Positions 33,928 through 42,605 of a DNA stretch of 64,000 nt are shown in pieces. Below the pieces are notes generated by a model that saw nothing but the letters and a program-made list of their open reading frames with translations, had not been told where the DNA came from and searched no databases. Made by a program: the position numbers and the translations under genes. The stretch covers positions 124,001 to 188,000 of the forward strand of contig JBKBSF010000004.1 in assembly GCA_046291875.1 (NCBI GenBank). The letters are read 5' to 3'. Position 1 is the first letter of the stretch. The number at the start of each line of letters is the position of its first letter. The stretch comes from SKVR01 sp046291875. Lineage in GTDB: Bacteria > Bacteroidota > Bacteroidia > Bacteroidales > UBA7960.

Positions 33928-36684
33928 ATGAGTGAAAAAAATATATTCCACGTAATCTCCAACACCCACTGGGACCGCGAATGGCGCTTCCCGGTGCAAC
34001 GCAACCGCCAGATGCTGGTGGATATGATTGACGCCGTGCTACACATCCTGGAGACCGAACCCGATTACCGCGCCTTTCACCTCGACAGCCAGAGCATCGT
34101 ACTGAAAGACTATCTGGAGATAAAACCCCAGAACAAAGAACGTATCATCAAACTCACCAAAGAGAACCGGTTGCTGCATGGCCCGTGGTACATCCTGCCC
34201 GAAGAGTTCCAGGTGGGTGGCGAAAACCACATCCGCAACCTCTTGCTGGGCCACAAGATGAGCCACAAGTATGGCGGGGTTTCCAAAATAGGCTACTCTC
34301 CTTTCTCTTGGGGCCAGATATCGCAGCTGCCGCAGATTTACAAGCAGTTCAACATCGACCTTATCATGTTCTACCGTGGCATCAACTCCATCGACAGCCC
34401 CAAAGCCGAATTCCTGTGGGAGGGCGCCGATGGCACACAGATGGTTTCATCGCGCTTCAGCACCATGCCCCGCTACAATTTCTATTTTTACATTTACCGC
34501 CCGGCGGTGCACAACGAAGGGTTCTACGATGTGGAATACGACTGGAAGAAAGGGAGCACCCCCTTCCACTTTGCCGACCGTATGCAGCAGGAGGAAGATT
34601 ACTTTATCATCTCTCCCCATGGATGGTACTTCCCGGAGCATATCGAGCCCATGGTCAACAAAATCATTGAAGACCAGGCCCACGACTTCACCACTCCCCA
34701 CAAAATATGGATGGAAGGGCATGACTCCTCAGGTCCCAACCGCCAGACCGTAGACATCATCCGCGATATCCGCAAGAAAATGCCGCATATTGATGTGCGC
34801 CACTCCACTCTGGAAGAGTACGCACAGCATCTGGCTGATTCGGTAGATGTTGAAAGCCTGAAGAAAGTGTATGGCGAGCGGCGCAGCGCCCAGAACAACA
34901 ACCGCTGCGGCAACCTGTTCGGCTATACCACCTCTGCCCGCATGTACCTGAAGCAGGCCAACTTCGATGCCGAACGCTGGATACAGTATTATGCCGAGCC
35001 TTTCAATATTTTCTCAGGCATGTTGGGCCGCGACATCAACGACCAGTACACCCAGACCGCCTGGGAACTCATCGTGCAGAACTCGGCCCACGACTCCATA
35101 GGCGGATGCTCGCTCGACCGTATCCACGAAGATATGATGCTGCGCAACAAGCATGCTGTGGAAATTTCCAAAGGGGTATTTGAACGCTCTCTAAAATCGC
35201 TGCTGCCCCATCTGAACACCCGCAACTTCAGCGTGCAGGACGATAGCGACATCTTCCTCACAGCTGTAAATGCCACCAACTACCAGCGCAACGATGTGGT
35301 GGAAGCTTTTGTAGATATACCCGTAAGTCTCGACAAGGGCGACTTTGAGGTGTACGACGAGCAGGGCCATAAGCTGGAAAAATCCATCATCCTGCGCGAA
35401 AATCACCAACCGGTGCTGGAGCAGATGATTAACCGTCCCATGTTTTTCAACATGGTTCGCTACCAGACCTGGATACAACTGAAGGAGGTTCAGGCCTTCG
35501 GACTGAAGGCTTTCAAAATTGTGCCTGTGGAAGCCTCTGCAGCCCCTACTGGTGAAGAAAGCCTGAGCCTGCAGAACGCCTTCCTGAAGGTAAGGGTACG
35601 CGAAGATGGCAGCCTTGACATTACCGACAAGCAAAACAACGTATCCTACGAAGGTGTGGCATGGTTTGAAGACCATGGCGATGCCGGACATGCATGGGTA
35701 CTTGCACCCGTGGAGCCCACCCTGAGCACCCGCGGCACCAAGGCCCGCATTGAAAAAAGCTTTTCTGGTGAAGTGTACAACGAAATCACCATTACCCATA
35801 CATTGATGCTGCCCGCAAACCTGAAAGCCCGCAAGGAAAATACCGGCGAACTGCTGGAAAACACCATCGTGCTTAAGGTGGGGCTGGGCAAATCGCACAA
35901 GCACCTCAGTCTCGATGTGAAGGTGCATAACACCAGCGAGAGCCACCGCCTGCGCATGATGATACCCACCCGCCTCAACGCTACCCACTCCTGGGGTGAA
36001 GGTCAGTTTGACGTGGTGAAGCGCAGCCTGGAGCGCCCCGATACATCCGACTGGATGGAGCAACCCATGTACGACTTCCCCATGCACCACTTTGTGGATG
36101 TGAGCGACGGACAGAAAGGCATTGCCGCACTGGTTGACGGCCTGAAAGAGTACGAAGTGCTGCCTGACAAGGACAAAACCCTGGCCATCACACTGCTGCG
36201 AACCTTCGAGTATAAAATAAACCCCGCCGCCCCGCAGGACTACAGCCACGAAAAAGGGGCACAAATGCTGGGAGAATCCACCTACCGACTGGCGCTGTAT
36301 CCCCACCAGGGCGACTGGCAGCAGGGAGAGGTATACCAGGAAGCATTTCTTTTCAACTATCCCGTGCGCCTGGTGCAAACCGGTAAGCTGGAGGGAGAGC
36401 TGGGCATTGAGGCTTCCATGCTGAAAATCACACCCGAAGAACTCATCTTCGGCACCATGAAAATTGCCGAAAGCGAAGAAGCCAACACCTTTATCCTCAG
36501 GCTCTACAACCCCACCTCCAAAACCCTATCGGGCAAGGTGGAGCTGCTGAAAAACATCCGCTCGGTGGAAAAAGTTACCCTGGAAGAGATTGCAGAGGAA
36601 AAGGTTTCGGTTGAGGGGGGGAACAGTTTTAGCGTGCAGGTGAAAAGCAAAGGAATTGCGAGTTTTAAGGTGAGATATGAATAA
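33928..36684 (+). CDS. GH38 alpha-mannosidase-like protein lacking the catalytic nucleophile
   Basis: Full-length GH38 architecture (918 aa, no signal peptide, cytoplasmic). N-terminal zinc motif SNTHWDREW supplies His14 and Asp16, the AEFLWEGADGTQMV strand is present, and NSAHDSIGG gives the later zinc His (residue 388). The segment that holds the nucleophile Asp in GH38 (GYLPDSFGQ-type) reads GYSPFSWGQ: residue 126 is Phe, codon TTC at 34303-34305. Asp at this place is both nucleophile and zinc ligand in the family. The protein is otherwise intact, so it is either a non-hydrolytic member or uses another mechanism. It stands between a HAD phosphatase and the GH94 phosphorylase. Confidence 0.88.
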   Translation: MSEKNIFHVISNTHWDREWRFPVQRNRQMLVDMIDAVLHILETEPDYRAFHLDSQSIVLKDYLEIKPQNKERIIKLTKENRLLHGPWYILPEEFQVGGENHIRNLLLGHKMSHKYGGVSKIGYSPFSWGQISQLPQIYKQFNIDLIMFYRGINSIDSPKAEFLWEGADGTQMVSSRFSTMPRYNFYFYIYRPAVHNEGFYDVEYDWKKGSTPFHFADRMQQEEDYFIISPHGWYFPEHIEPMVNKIIEDQAHDFTTPHKIWMEGHDSSGPNRQTVDIIRDIRKKMPHIDVRHSTLEEYAQHLADSVDVESLKKVYGERRSAQNNNRCGNLFGYTTSARMYLKQANFDAERWIQYYAEPFNIFSGMLGRDINDQYTQTAWELIVQNSAHDSIGGCSLDRIHEDMMLRNKHAVEISKGVFERSLKSLLPHLNTRNFSVQDDSDIFLTAVNATNYQRNDVVEAFVDIPVSLDKGDFEVYDEQGHKLEKSIILRENHQPVLEQMINRPMFFNMVRYQTWIQLKEVQAFGLKAFKIVPVEASAAPTGEESLSLQNAFLKVRVREDGSLDITDKQNNVSYEGVAWFEDHGDAGHAWVLAPVEPTLSTRGTKARIEKSFSGEVYNEITITHTLMLPANLKARKENTGELLENTIVLKVGLGKSHKHLSLDVKVHNTSESHRLRMMIPTRLNATHSWGEGQFDVVKRSLERPDTSDWMEQPMYDFPMHHFVDVSDGQKGIAALVDGLKEYEVLPDKDKTLAITLLRTFEYKINPAAPQDYSHEKGAQMLGESTYRLALYPHQGDWQQGEVYQEAFLFNYPVRLVQTGKLEGELGIEASMLKITPEELIFGTMKIAESEEANTFILRLYNPTSKTLSGKVELLKNIRSVEKVTLEEIAEEKVSVEGGNSFSVQVKSKGIASFKVRYE

Positions 36685-36693
36685 AATAAGTGG

Positions 36694-36716
36694 CGGGGTC
36701 ACTGAGAGTGGCCCCG
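36694..36716. repeat. GGGGTCACT hairpin, copy 1
   Basis: CGGGGTCACT, loop GAG, AGTGGCCCCG: a 10-bp stem with one G-T wobble, 10 nt after the GH38-like stop. A second copy is at 36781. There is no T-run, so termination is doubtful. Confidence 0.75.
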
Positions 36717-36780
36717 ACACCAGAAGCAACAATGGGAGGCTGAGCCCGTCGAAGCCAAAGTTTAAATTACCAACAAGTGG

Positions 36781-36803
36781 CGGGGTCACTTTGAGTGGCC
36801 CCG
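36781..36803. repeat. GGGGTCACT hairpin, copy 2
   Basis: CGGGGTCACT, loop TTG, AGTGGCCCCG. It is identical to copy 1 except for the loop and is preceded by the same AAGTGG flank, so the pair is a duplicated element. Confidence 0.75.
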
Positions 36804-36820
36804 TCACTACAACGCTCAAA

Positions 36821-36848
36821 GACTTCGGACTTCCGACTTCGGACTTCC
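36821..36848. repeat. TTCGGACTTCCGAC repeat
   Basis: Two tandem GACTTCGGACTTCC units, the same family as 33794-33889, 41 nt upstream of the GH94 gene. Confidence 0.75.
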
Positions 36849-36889
36849 AGCTATTGAATAGAGAAACAATAACCTAAATATTTACAGAG

Positions 36890-39304
36890 ATGATTAAGAA
36901 CGAATACGGCTATTTTACAGAAGACTTCAGGGAGTTTGTAATTACCAACCCGGAGACCCCACGTCCCTGGTTCAATTACATATGGAATGAGAGCTATGCC
37001 GGACTGGTGAGCCATGGCGGCGGCGGCTTCTCTTTCCTGGAAACCCCTCGCGACAACCGCATCTCGCGCATGCGCTACAACTGCCTGCCCTGGGACCGCC
37101 CCGGGCGATACATCCTGGTAAAGGATGCCCAAAGTGGCGACTACTGGTCGCTGAGCTGGGCTCCCACCCTCGACCGCAAATACGATTTGTACGAAGCACG
37201 CATTGGCCAGGGGTATACCACCATCATAACCGAATACAAAGGCATACGGGCTACCCTCACCTACTTCGTGCCCCGCGACAACAACTGCGAAATCTGGAAA
37301 GTAAAGCTGGAAAACATCTCGGGCAAAGACCGCAAACTGCAGGTGTATGCCTTCCAGGAGCTGATGATGGGGAATGCCCTCAACGATATCATCAACCAGC
37401 CCAACGACAAACACTTTACCGATATCGTATTCAACAGCGAACAACAAACCCTCGAAGCCACCCGTCGCTACTGGGTGCTGCAGAAAAAATCGGCCTCGGT
37501 AGAGCAGCCCAACATCGACTGGAGGTACAAGGTGTATTTTACCATGAATTTGCCCGTAACCGGTTTCGATGGCAGCCTCGACAAGTTCATCGGCAAGTGG
37601 CGTTCCGAAGCCAACCCCATTGCGGTGGAGCAGGGTGAGATGTTCAACACTGAGATTACCGCAGGCGACCCCGTGGTGGCACTGCAGGCCAAACCTGAAC
37701 TGGCTGCCGGTCAGTCTCTCGATTTCAGCGTCTTTATGGGTATTGAACACAAAGATACCCCCAACCCTTACGGCAGTCTGAAAATTGACGAATACAAGGA
37801 CAACGCCTTCATAGACAAGAAGCTGGCCGAGGTGAAAGCCTTCTGGGACCATTACCTCTCGCACGTGAAGGTAAATACCCCCAGCGAAAGCTTCAACCTG
37901 ATGCTCAACGTATGGAACCAGTACCAGTCGGCCGTAACCTTCGATATGGCCCGCAACTCGGGCTACTACCACGGGGGGCTGCTGTTCGGCACCGGTATGC
38001 GCGACCAGTTTCAGGATATCCTGGGGATGGTGATTGTTGACCCCAAACGCGTGCGCGACCGCATGCTCAATGCGCTGCGCTTCCAGTTCAACAACGGCTC
38101 TACCCTGCACAACTTCTTCAAACTTACCGACCACGGCGAGCGCACCCACCACTCCGACACACCGCTGTGGATACCCTTCGGACTGGTGGAGTACCTCAAC
38201 GAAACCCACGATTTCAGCATCCTTGATGAGGTGGTGAAGTTCTACGACGAAGGAGAAGCCACCGTATATGAGCACCTGGTGCGCGCGCTGGATTTTGCCA
38301 TCAGCGAATGCTCTGAACGGGGTCTGCCCCTCATCCGCAAAGGCGACTGGAACGACACCCTCGACCATATCGGCCCGCAGGGCAAGGGAGAAACCATCTG
38401 GGGTGCCTTCTTCCTGTGCTATGTGCTGGAGAAAACCTTCGAACTGCTCGACCACCGCAAGGATACCGTGGTAAAGGAACGCTGGCAGAAAGCTTATGAC
38501 AACATTGCACGCCTGGTAAACGAAATTGCATGGGATGGCAAGTGGTATGTGCGCGCTTTCCGCGACAACGGCCAGGTAGTAGGTTCCGACAGCATGAAGC
38601 AAGGAAAACTCTTCCTCAACACCCAGTCATGGGCCGTTATCTCCAATGTGGCACCCAAGGACAGAGCTGACAGCTCGCTTAAGAGCTGCGTGGACCACCT
38701 GGAGAACAAAATGGGTATGCAGATTTGCTGGCCCGCTTACCGCGAGGTGGAAGACAACATCGGCCTTATCTCCCGTTGTGTGCCCGGCAAAAAAGAAAAC
38801 GGTGCCGTATTCAACCATGCCTCCAGCTGGTTTGTGCTGGCTGGCATCATGAACGGCAATGTGGAAGACGCCTTCCGCATCTACAACAAGATGATGCCTG
38901 TAAACTCATCCAATGCCGTGGGCATCGACCGCTACGAAACCGAGCCCTATGTATACTCCGAATATGTAACCAGCCGTGAGCACGAAACCGAAGGACAGGC
39001 ATCGCACTCCTGGCTCACCGGTTCGTCGGTATGGATGTACCGCATCGGGCTTGACTGGATACTGGGTCTGCAGACCTCCCTGAAGGGTATACGCATTCAT
39101 CCATCACTGCCTAAAGCATGGGATAAGCTTTCCGTTAGCCGCCGCTACCAGGGCAAAACCCTCAACATCAGCATCGACAACAGCGCTGGCGTAAACCAGG
39201 GCGTAAAGCAGCTGACCATCAACGGCCAGCCCTTCAACGGCCAGTGGATTGACGTGAAGGCCTTTGAAGGGGAAGAATTGAAGGTGGAAGTGGTAATGGG
39301 CTGA
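36890..39304 (+). CDS. GH94 family glycoside phosphorylase
   Basis: Inverting phosphorylase of the cellobiose/chitobiose phosphorylase family, 804 aa, close to the length of Vibrio diacetylchitobiose phosphorylase. N-terminal beta-sandwich (about 1-290, with a GGGGFSFLETPRDNRISRMRY segment typical of the family), then an (alpha/alpha)6 barrel with MRDQFQDILG and the general acid in KGDWNDTLD near residue 486. The C-terminal ASHSWLTGSSVWMYR holds the phosphate-binding Thr-Gly. No signal peptide, so it acts on imported disaccharide and yields a sugar 1-phosphate, which the phosphohexomutase can take up. Disaccharide unknown. Confidence 0.9.
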   Translation: MIKNEYGYFTEDFREFVITNPETPRPWFNYIWNESYAGLVSHGGGGFSFLETPRDNRISRMRYNCLPWDRPGRYILVKDAQSGDYWSLSWAPTLDRKYDLYEARIGQGYTTIITEYKGIRATLTYFVPRDNNCEIWKVKLENISGKDRKLQVYAFQELMMGNALNDIINQPNDKHFTDIVFNSEQQTLEATRRYWVLQKKSASVEQPNIDWRYKVYFTMNLPVTGFDGSLDKFIGKWRSEANPIAVEQGEMFNTEITAGDPVVALQAKPELAAGQSLDFSVFMGIEHKDTPNPYGSLKIDEYKDNAFIDKKLAEVKAFWDHYLSHVKVNTPSESFNLMLNVWNQYQSAVTFDMARNSGYYHGGLLFGTGMRDQFQDILGMVIVDPKRVRDRMLNALRFQFNNGSTLHNFFKLTDHGERTHHSDTPLWIPFGLVEYLNETHDFSILDEVVKFYDEGEATVYEHLVRALDFAISECSERGLPLIRKGDWNDTLDHIGPQGKGETIWGAFFLCYVLEKTFELLDHRKDTVVKERWQKAYDNIARLVNEIAWDGKWYVRAFRDNGQVVGSDSMKQGKLFLNTQSWAVISNVAPKDRADSSLKSCVDHLENKMGMQICWPAYREVEDNIGLISRCVPGKKENGAVFNHASSWFVLAGIMNGNVEDAFRIYNKMMPVNSSNAVGIDRYETEPYVYSEYVTSREHETEGQASHSWLTGSSVWMYRIGLDWILGLQTSLKGIRIHPSLPKAWDKLSVSRRYQGKTLNISIDNSAGVNQGVKQLTINGQPFNGQWIDVKAFEGEELKVEVVMG

Positions 39305-39309
39305 TTTTT

Positions 39310-39378
39310 ACCGCGGAGGCGCGGCGACGCAGAATTTTTGGATAAAAAGAAAACGCTGCGCCACCGTGTCTCTGCGGT
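39310..39378. repeat. Inverted repeat of ACCGCAGAG-type intergenic element
   Basis: Arms 39310-39332 and 39356-39378 (23 nt, 18 matches; the others form G-U pairs in RNA) with a 23-nt loop. It fills the gap between the GH94 and SGNH genes. Confidence 0.7.
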
Positions 39379-39415
39379 TACACAACATTGTCTTATCAAT
39401 TATTTAACTCACCCC

Positions 39416-39937
39416 ATGAAAGCACTATTCCTTGGCGACAGCATCACAGAAGGTTTTGACCTGCAGCGGTATTTCCCGGGCAGTGATTTTGTAAACCGGG
39501 GCATTTCGGGCTACAGTTCTGCAGAAGTGCTCCAAGCCATGCATGCCGGGTGGTTTAAAAACCAGCCCGAGGTGGTTTTTCTGTGCATCGGCACCAACGA
39601 CCTGGCCCGCGACTACAACCAAGCCGATACGCTGGATAACATCAGGCGTATGGTGGGTAAAATCAGGGAGCATGCACCCGAAGGGGTGCGCATTTACCTC
39701 ACATCGCTTTTCCCCACGCGCCATAATCCTCCCCGCCCCAATACGGTAATCAACAGGCTGAATGCAGCTTTACAAAACCTTTCTCTTACAGAGCAAACAG
39801 AGTATCTGCATCTTAACCCGTTTTTTAAAGATGCCAACGGCCAGCTCCGCAGGCAATTTACCGATGATGGCTTACATCTTAATAACTCCTCCTATGAGAT
39901 TTGGGCTTTGCTCCTTACCTCTCTTCTGGGGTCATAA
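39416..39937 (+). CDS. SGNH/GDSL-family hydrolase
   Basis: 173 residues from ATG 39416 (upstream frame is within the inverted repeat and not used). Block I FLGDSITEG gives the nucleophile serine, GISGYSS block II glycine, IGTND block III asparagine and DDGLHLN block V Asp and His. It has no signal peptide and is likely a cytoplasmic esterase, for instance removing O-acetyl groups from the imported sugar. It is the last gene of the catabolic run. Confidence 0.87.
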   Translation: MKALFLGDSITEGFDLQRYFPGSDFVNRGISGYSSAEVLQAMHAGWFKNQPEVVFLCIGTNDLARDYNQADTLDNIRRMVGKIREHAPEGVRIYLTSLFPTRHNPPRPNTVINRLNAALQNLSLTEQTEYLHLNPFFKDANGQLRRQFTDDGLHLNNSSYEIWALLLTSLLGS

Positions 39938-39982
39938 CCCTAGGAGAGCAGTTCCTGAAGAGGATATCAACTGACAATAGCA

Positions 39983-40001
39983 GTTTATTCATTCAATGAA
40001 C
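39983..40001. promoter_or_regulatory. Candidate ROK1 operator (site B)
   Basis: GTTTATTCA-N5-TGAAC, identical in both half sites and spacing to site A at 11619; inner palindrome TTCATT-C-AATGAA. It lies 139 nt upstream of the -33 box of the T9SS gene, in the 330-nt gap 39938-40267, which otherwise holds only the promoter and leader hairpin below. Confidence 0.5.
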
Positions 40002-40139
40002 TTATCAACATCGCAAGATACTCATCAAGGTTGAAAAACATCAAAGAAAAGAAACTGAACAAACCTAACACCGGAGTTAAATGTGATTAAGCATCACAAA
40101 ATTTCGGTTTTTAAACATCTTAAATATTTTAAATAAACT

Positions 40140-40170
40140 TTTGAAATCATCCAAATAATTGGTAAAATTG
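40140..40170 (+). promoter_or_regulatory. Promoter of the T9SS/DUF4623 gene
   Basis: TTTG (40140-40143), 19 nt, TAAAATTG (40163-40170), one mismatch to TAnnTTTG. Transcription would begin near 40176 and give a leader of about 90 nt. Confidence 0.6.
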
Positions 40171-40180
40171 TAGCCTCAAT

Positions 40181-40221
40181 GGAGAAAAAGGAATCCGGTT
40201 GGGTTGTAAACCCGGTTCTCC
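40181..40221 (+). promoter_or_regulatory. Leader hairpin of the T9SS/DUF4623 gene
   Basis: Outer stem GGAGAA (40181-40186) / TTCTCC (40216-40221), inner stem GGGTT (40201-40205) / AACCC (40209-40213). It starts about 5 nt after the predicted transcription start and may stabilise the message. Confidence 0.5.
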
Positions 40222-40267
40222 GTACCGTTTATCAATCAAAACCCTTTACAAACTAAAAAACAGGAAC

Positions 40268-42472
40268 ATGAAAAAAATTACTTTATTCTTGAGTCTACTG
40301 GTATTTGCAGGCCTTATGGCCCAGACCATGAATACCAGGGCACAGGGCAAGGACAACATTTTCAGTGACCTTACCACCATCATTGACCTTACATCTGCTA
40401 CCGGGAACCTGCCTGCCATTATCGACAATGCAGGATCCACACGCGGAGCGGGTTTCAATGGCCAGTATGTCTTTGTTGCATCGCGCCAGAACGGTAACCA
40501 TGTGTATTACTGGGACATCAACAACCCTCAGGCCGCACCTCAGGGACTTAACATGACCGGTGTGGGCGGTGGAACTTTTACAGTTTCCGACCTTATTGCT
40601 GTGGGGAACCACATTTTTGTATCGAATATGGATTTTGCAGGAGGCAACTTTAAGCTTTACTATTGGGCAGGCATTGATGCCCAGCCCACTGTCCTGATCA
40701 ACATGTCGTCAATCCCTGTTCGTTTGGGTGATGCCATTACGGTGGTGGGTAATCCTGATCATGAAGCTTCCATTGTTGTAAGCGGACATGGATCCAAAGA
40801 TTTTTACGTATGGCACATGGAAAATGGTCAGCTGGAGAGCGCAACGCCCGAGGTCTTAAGCTTACCAGAACTATCCGCCAATGCAAATTTTGCCCGCATA
40901 ACTCTTGCCCAGGGGGATGAAGAATTTGCCATTATCAGCGGCCCAATGGGCTTGTATGTGCTTGACGACGACAACGACATCGTTTTTAATATTGAACAAA
41001 GCTTCTTCCCTGGATGGCCCATGTACGTTCAGGTTTTTCATTACCTTGGGGGTAGATACCTTGCTTATATGCATGTGAAAGACAACCCTGCAGCCAATGT
41101 TATGTACGTTTTGGACATCTCAACAGGCGATAACACCCTGGAGGCACTCCAAAGCCTTGCAGCAGCTACATTTGCTGAAAGAGTGATGCATTCCGTTGAC
41201 CTGGGTTCTATTCCCAATGGCAATGCCAGTGTAAGTATGGATGTACTCATCGACCCCTTTGGCAACCTGTGGCTGATGGGCTTTGCTGCTGGCAATGGCT
41301 TCGTACTCCAGAAACTGGGCGACGAATTTGGGTTTACTCTTCCTTTTGTTGAGAATTTTGATGGCGAAGGTGAAGACACTGAAGATACCTGGTTGCCCAC
41401 AGGATGGATCAGCTACACCCTCGATGAAGATGAAGATTTCAACTGGTACTGGTCGCCTGGCCCTTCTGCCAACCCCAATGGCCAGATGCGCTCCCAGTCT
41501 GCTTATTCTGTTGATGGTGAGTATTTTGCATTGACCCCAGACAACTGGCTGATCACGCCGAAAATTTTCCTGGATGAGATCAGCGAGAATCAGATTATTG
41601 AGCTCAGCTTCAAAGTAGGTACCGGAGCCAACACACCCGCCTACAAGCTTGAAAATTACAGCGTCCTGATCTCCACTACCGATACTGATCCAGACTCTTT
41701 CACCACCCTTTGGACCGAAACCCTTCCTTCCAATACCCCTGCCAACGAACTCCAGCCACGCATGCTCGACCTCTCAGGCTACGCAGGTGAAGTGGTGCAC
41801 ATTGCATTCCGCCACCACGACTGCACTGACATGGACCGTTTGTTGCTCGACGATGTTATGGTACAGGTTGTTACTTCGCAAGAGCCTGAATTTGCCGATC
41901 TCACCCTGAATGTTCGCATGAAGGTATGGGCAGACAGGGGAGTATTTGATCCTGCTGAAGATTTTGTGGATGTGGCCGGCACCTTCAATGAATGGGGCGA
42001 GGAGGCTCTTGTGTTGACTGCACTCAACGACGACCTGCTTACCTACACCATCACTATCGACGATCTGGAAGTGGGTGAAACGTTTTTGTTCAAATTCAGG
42101 ATCAATGGATCATGGAGCGATGAAACATCTGAGTTCCCCTCTGGTGGCCCCAACCGCAGTGTTACGATTGTATCGGGTGTAAATGAGTATACCTTCTGGT
42201 ACAACGATGAGGACCCAACCTCAGTAAACGACCTGAAGCAGGTTCAGTTTGTTCTTTTCCCCAACCCTGCTTCCAACCAGGTAACCCTGCAGGCCGACAG
42301 CCGCATTACTCAGGTCATGATTTCTGACCTTACCGGACGTACGCTGCAGAACTTACCTGCCAACAGCCAGGAGATCAACATCAACACTTCTGCCCTGAAC
42401 AACGGCATTTACCTCTTACGGATATTTACTGAGCAAGGTGTAAGTACACAAAAACTTCAGATCCGTAAATAA
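40268..42472 (+). CDS. T9SS-secreted surface protein with DUF4623, cleaved-adhesin and CBM-like domains
   Basis: Start ATG 40268, signal peptide about 1-24. Order of parts: DUF4623-like propeller (about 30-365, homologous to the lipoprotein at 18197: NGQYVFVASRQNGNHVYYWD versus GRYAIVASRKGGNNVYIWD), choice-of-anchor/cleaved-adhesin beta-sandwich (about 370-545), a CBM20/48-like starch-binding-type fold (about 550-650; VDVAGTFNEWGEEALVL), and a T9SS type A sorting domain (last 80 residues, FVLFPNPASNQVTL). It is a surface or released glycan-binding protein. It has its own promoter, leader hairpin, upstream ROK1-like site and a strong terminator. Confidence 0.85.
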   Translation: MKKITLFLSLLVFAGLMAQTMNTRAQGKDNIFSDLTTIIDLTSATGNLPAIIDNAGSTRGAGFNGQYVFVASRQNGNHVYYWDINNPQAAPQGLNMTGVGGGTFTVSDLIAVGNHIFVSNMDFAGGNFKLYYWAGIDAQPTVLINMSSIPVRLGDAITVVGNPDHEASIVVSGHGSKDFYVWHMENGQLESATPEVLSLPELSANANFARITLAQGDEEFAIISGPMGLYVLDDDNDIVFNIEQSFFPGWPMYVQVFHYLGGRYLAYMHVKDNPAANVMYVLDISTGDNTLEALQSLAAATFAERVMHSVDLGSIPNGNASVSMDVLIDPFGNLWLMGFAAGNGFVLQKLGDEFGFTLPFVENFDGEGEDTEDTWLPTGWISYTLDEDEDFNWYWSPGPSANPNGQMRSQSAYSVDGEYFALTPDNWLITPKIFLDEISENQIIELSFKVGTGANTPAYKLENYSVLISTTDTDPDSFTTLWTETLPSNTPANELQPRMLDLSGYAGEVVHIAFRHHDCTDMDRLLLDDVMVQVVTSQEPEFADLTLNVRMKVWADRGVFDPAEDFVDVAGTFNEWGEEALVLTALNDDLLTYTITIDDLEVGETFLFKFRINGSWSDETSEFPSGGPNRSVTIVSGVNEYTFWYNDEDPTSVNDLKQVQFVLFPNPASNQVTLQADSRITQVMISDLTGRTLQNLPANSQEININTSALNNGIYLLRIFTEQGVSTQKLQIRK

Positions 42473-42492
42473 TTCTTCATGATGTAGTTTGG

Positions 42493-42524
42493 AAAGCACC
42501 GGGATTCGTTCCGGTGCTTTTTTT
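42493..42524 (+). terminator. Intrinsic terminator after the T9SS gene
   Basis: AAAGCACCGG (42493-42502), 8-nt loop, CCGGTGCTTT (42511-42520), then more T to 42524. It closes the single-gene unit. Confidence 0.9.
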
Positions 42525-42605
42525 GTTAAACGCCCTGATCCTTCAGTAAAAGTTGTTAAAATAATTTTACTACCTTTCCGCCTCAAAAAACAACAACGAC
42601 AGGCT

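Noticed and set aside
35191..36378. 395-residue open frame on the minus strand
   Set aside because: It is antisense to the GH38-like gene; composition and lack of motifs mark it as a shadow.
36851..38602. 583-residue open frame on the minus strand
   Set aside because: It is antisense to the GH94 gene, in which all family motifs are intact; the translation has no domain and is rich in valine, glycine and histidine as in antisense shadows.
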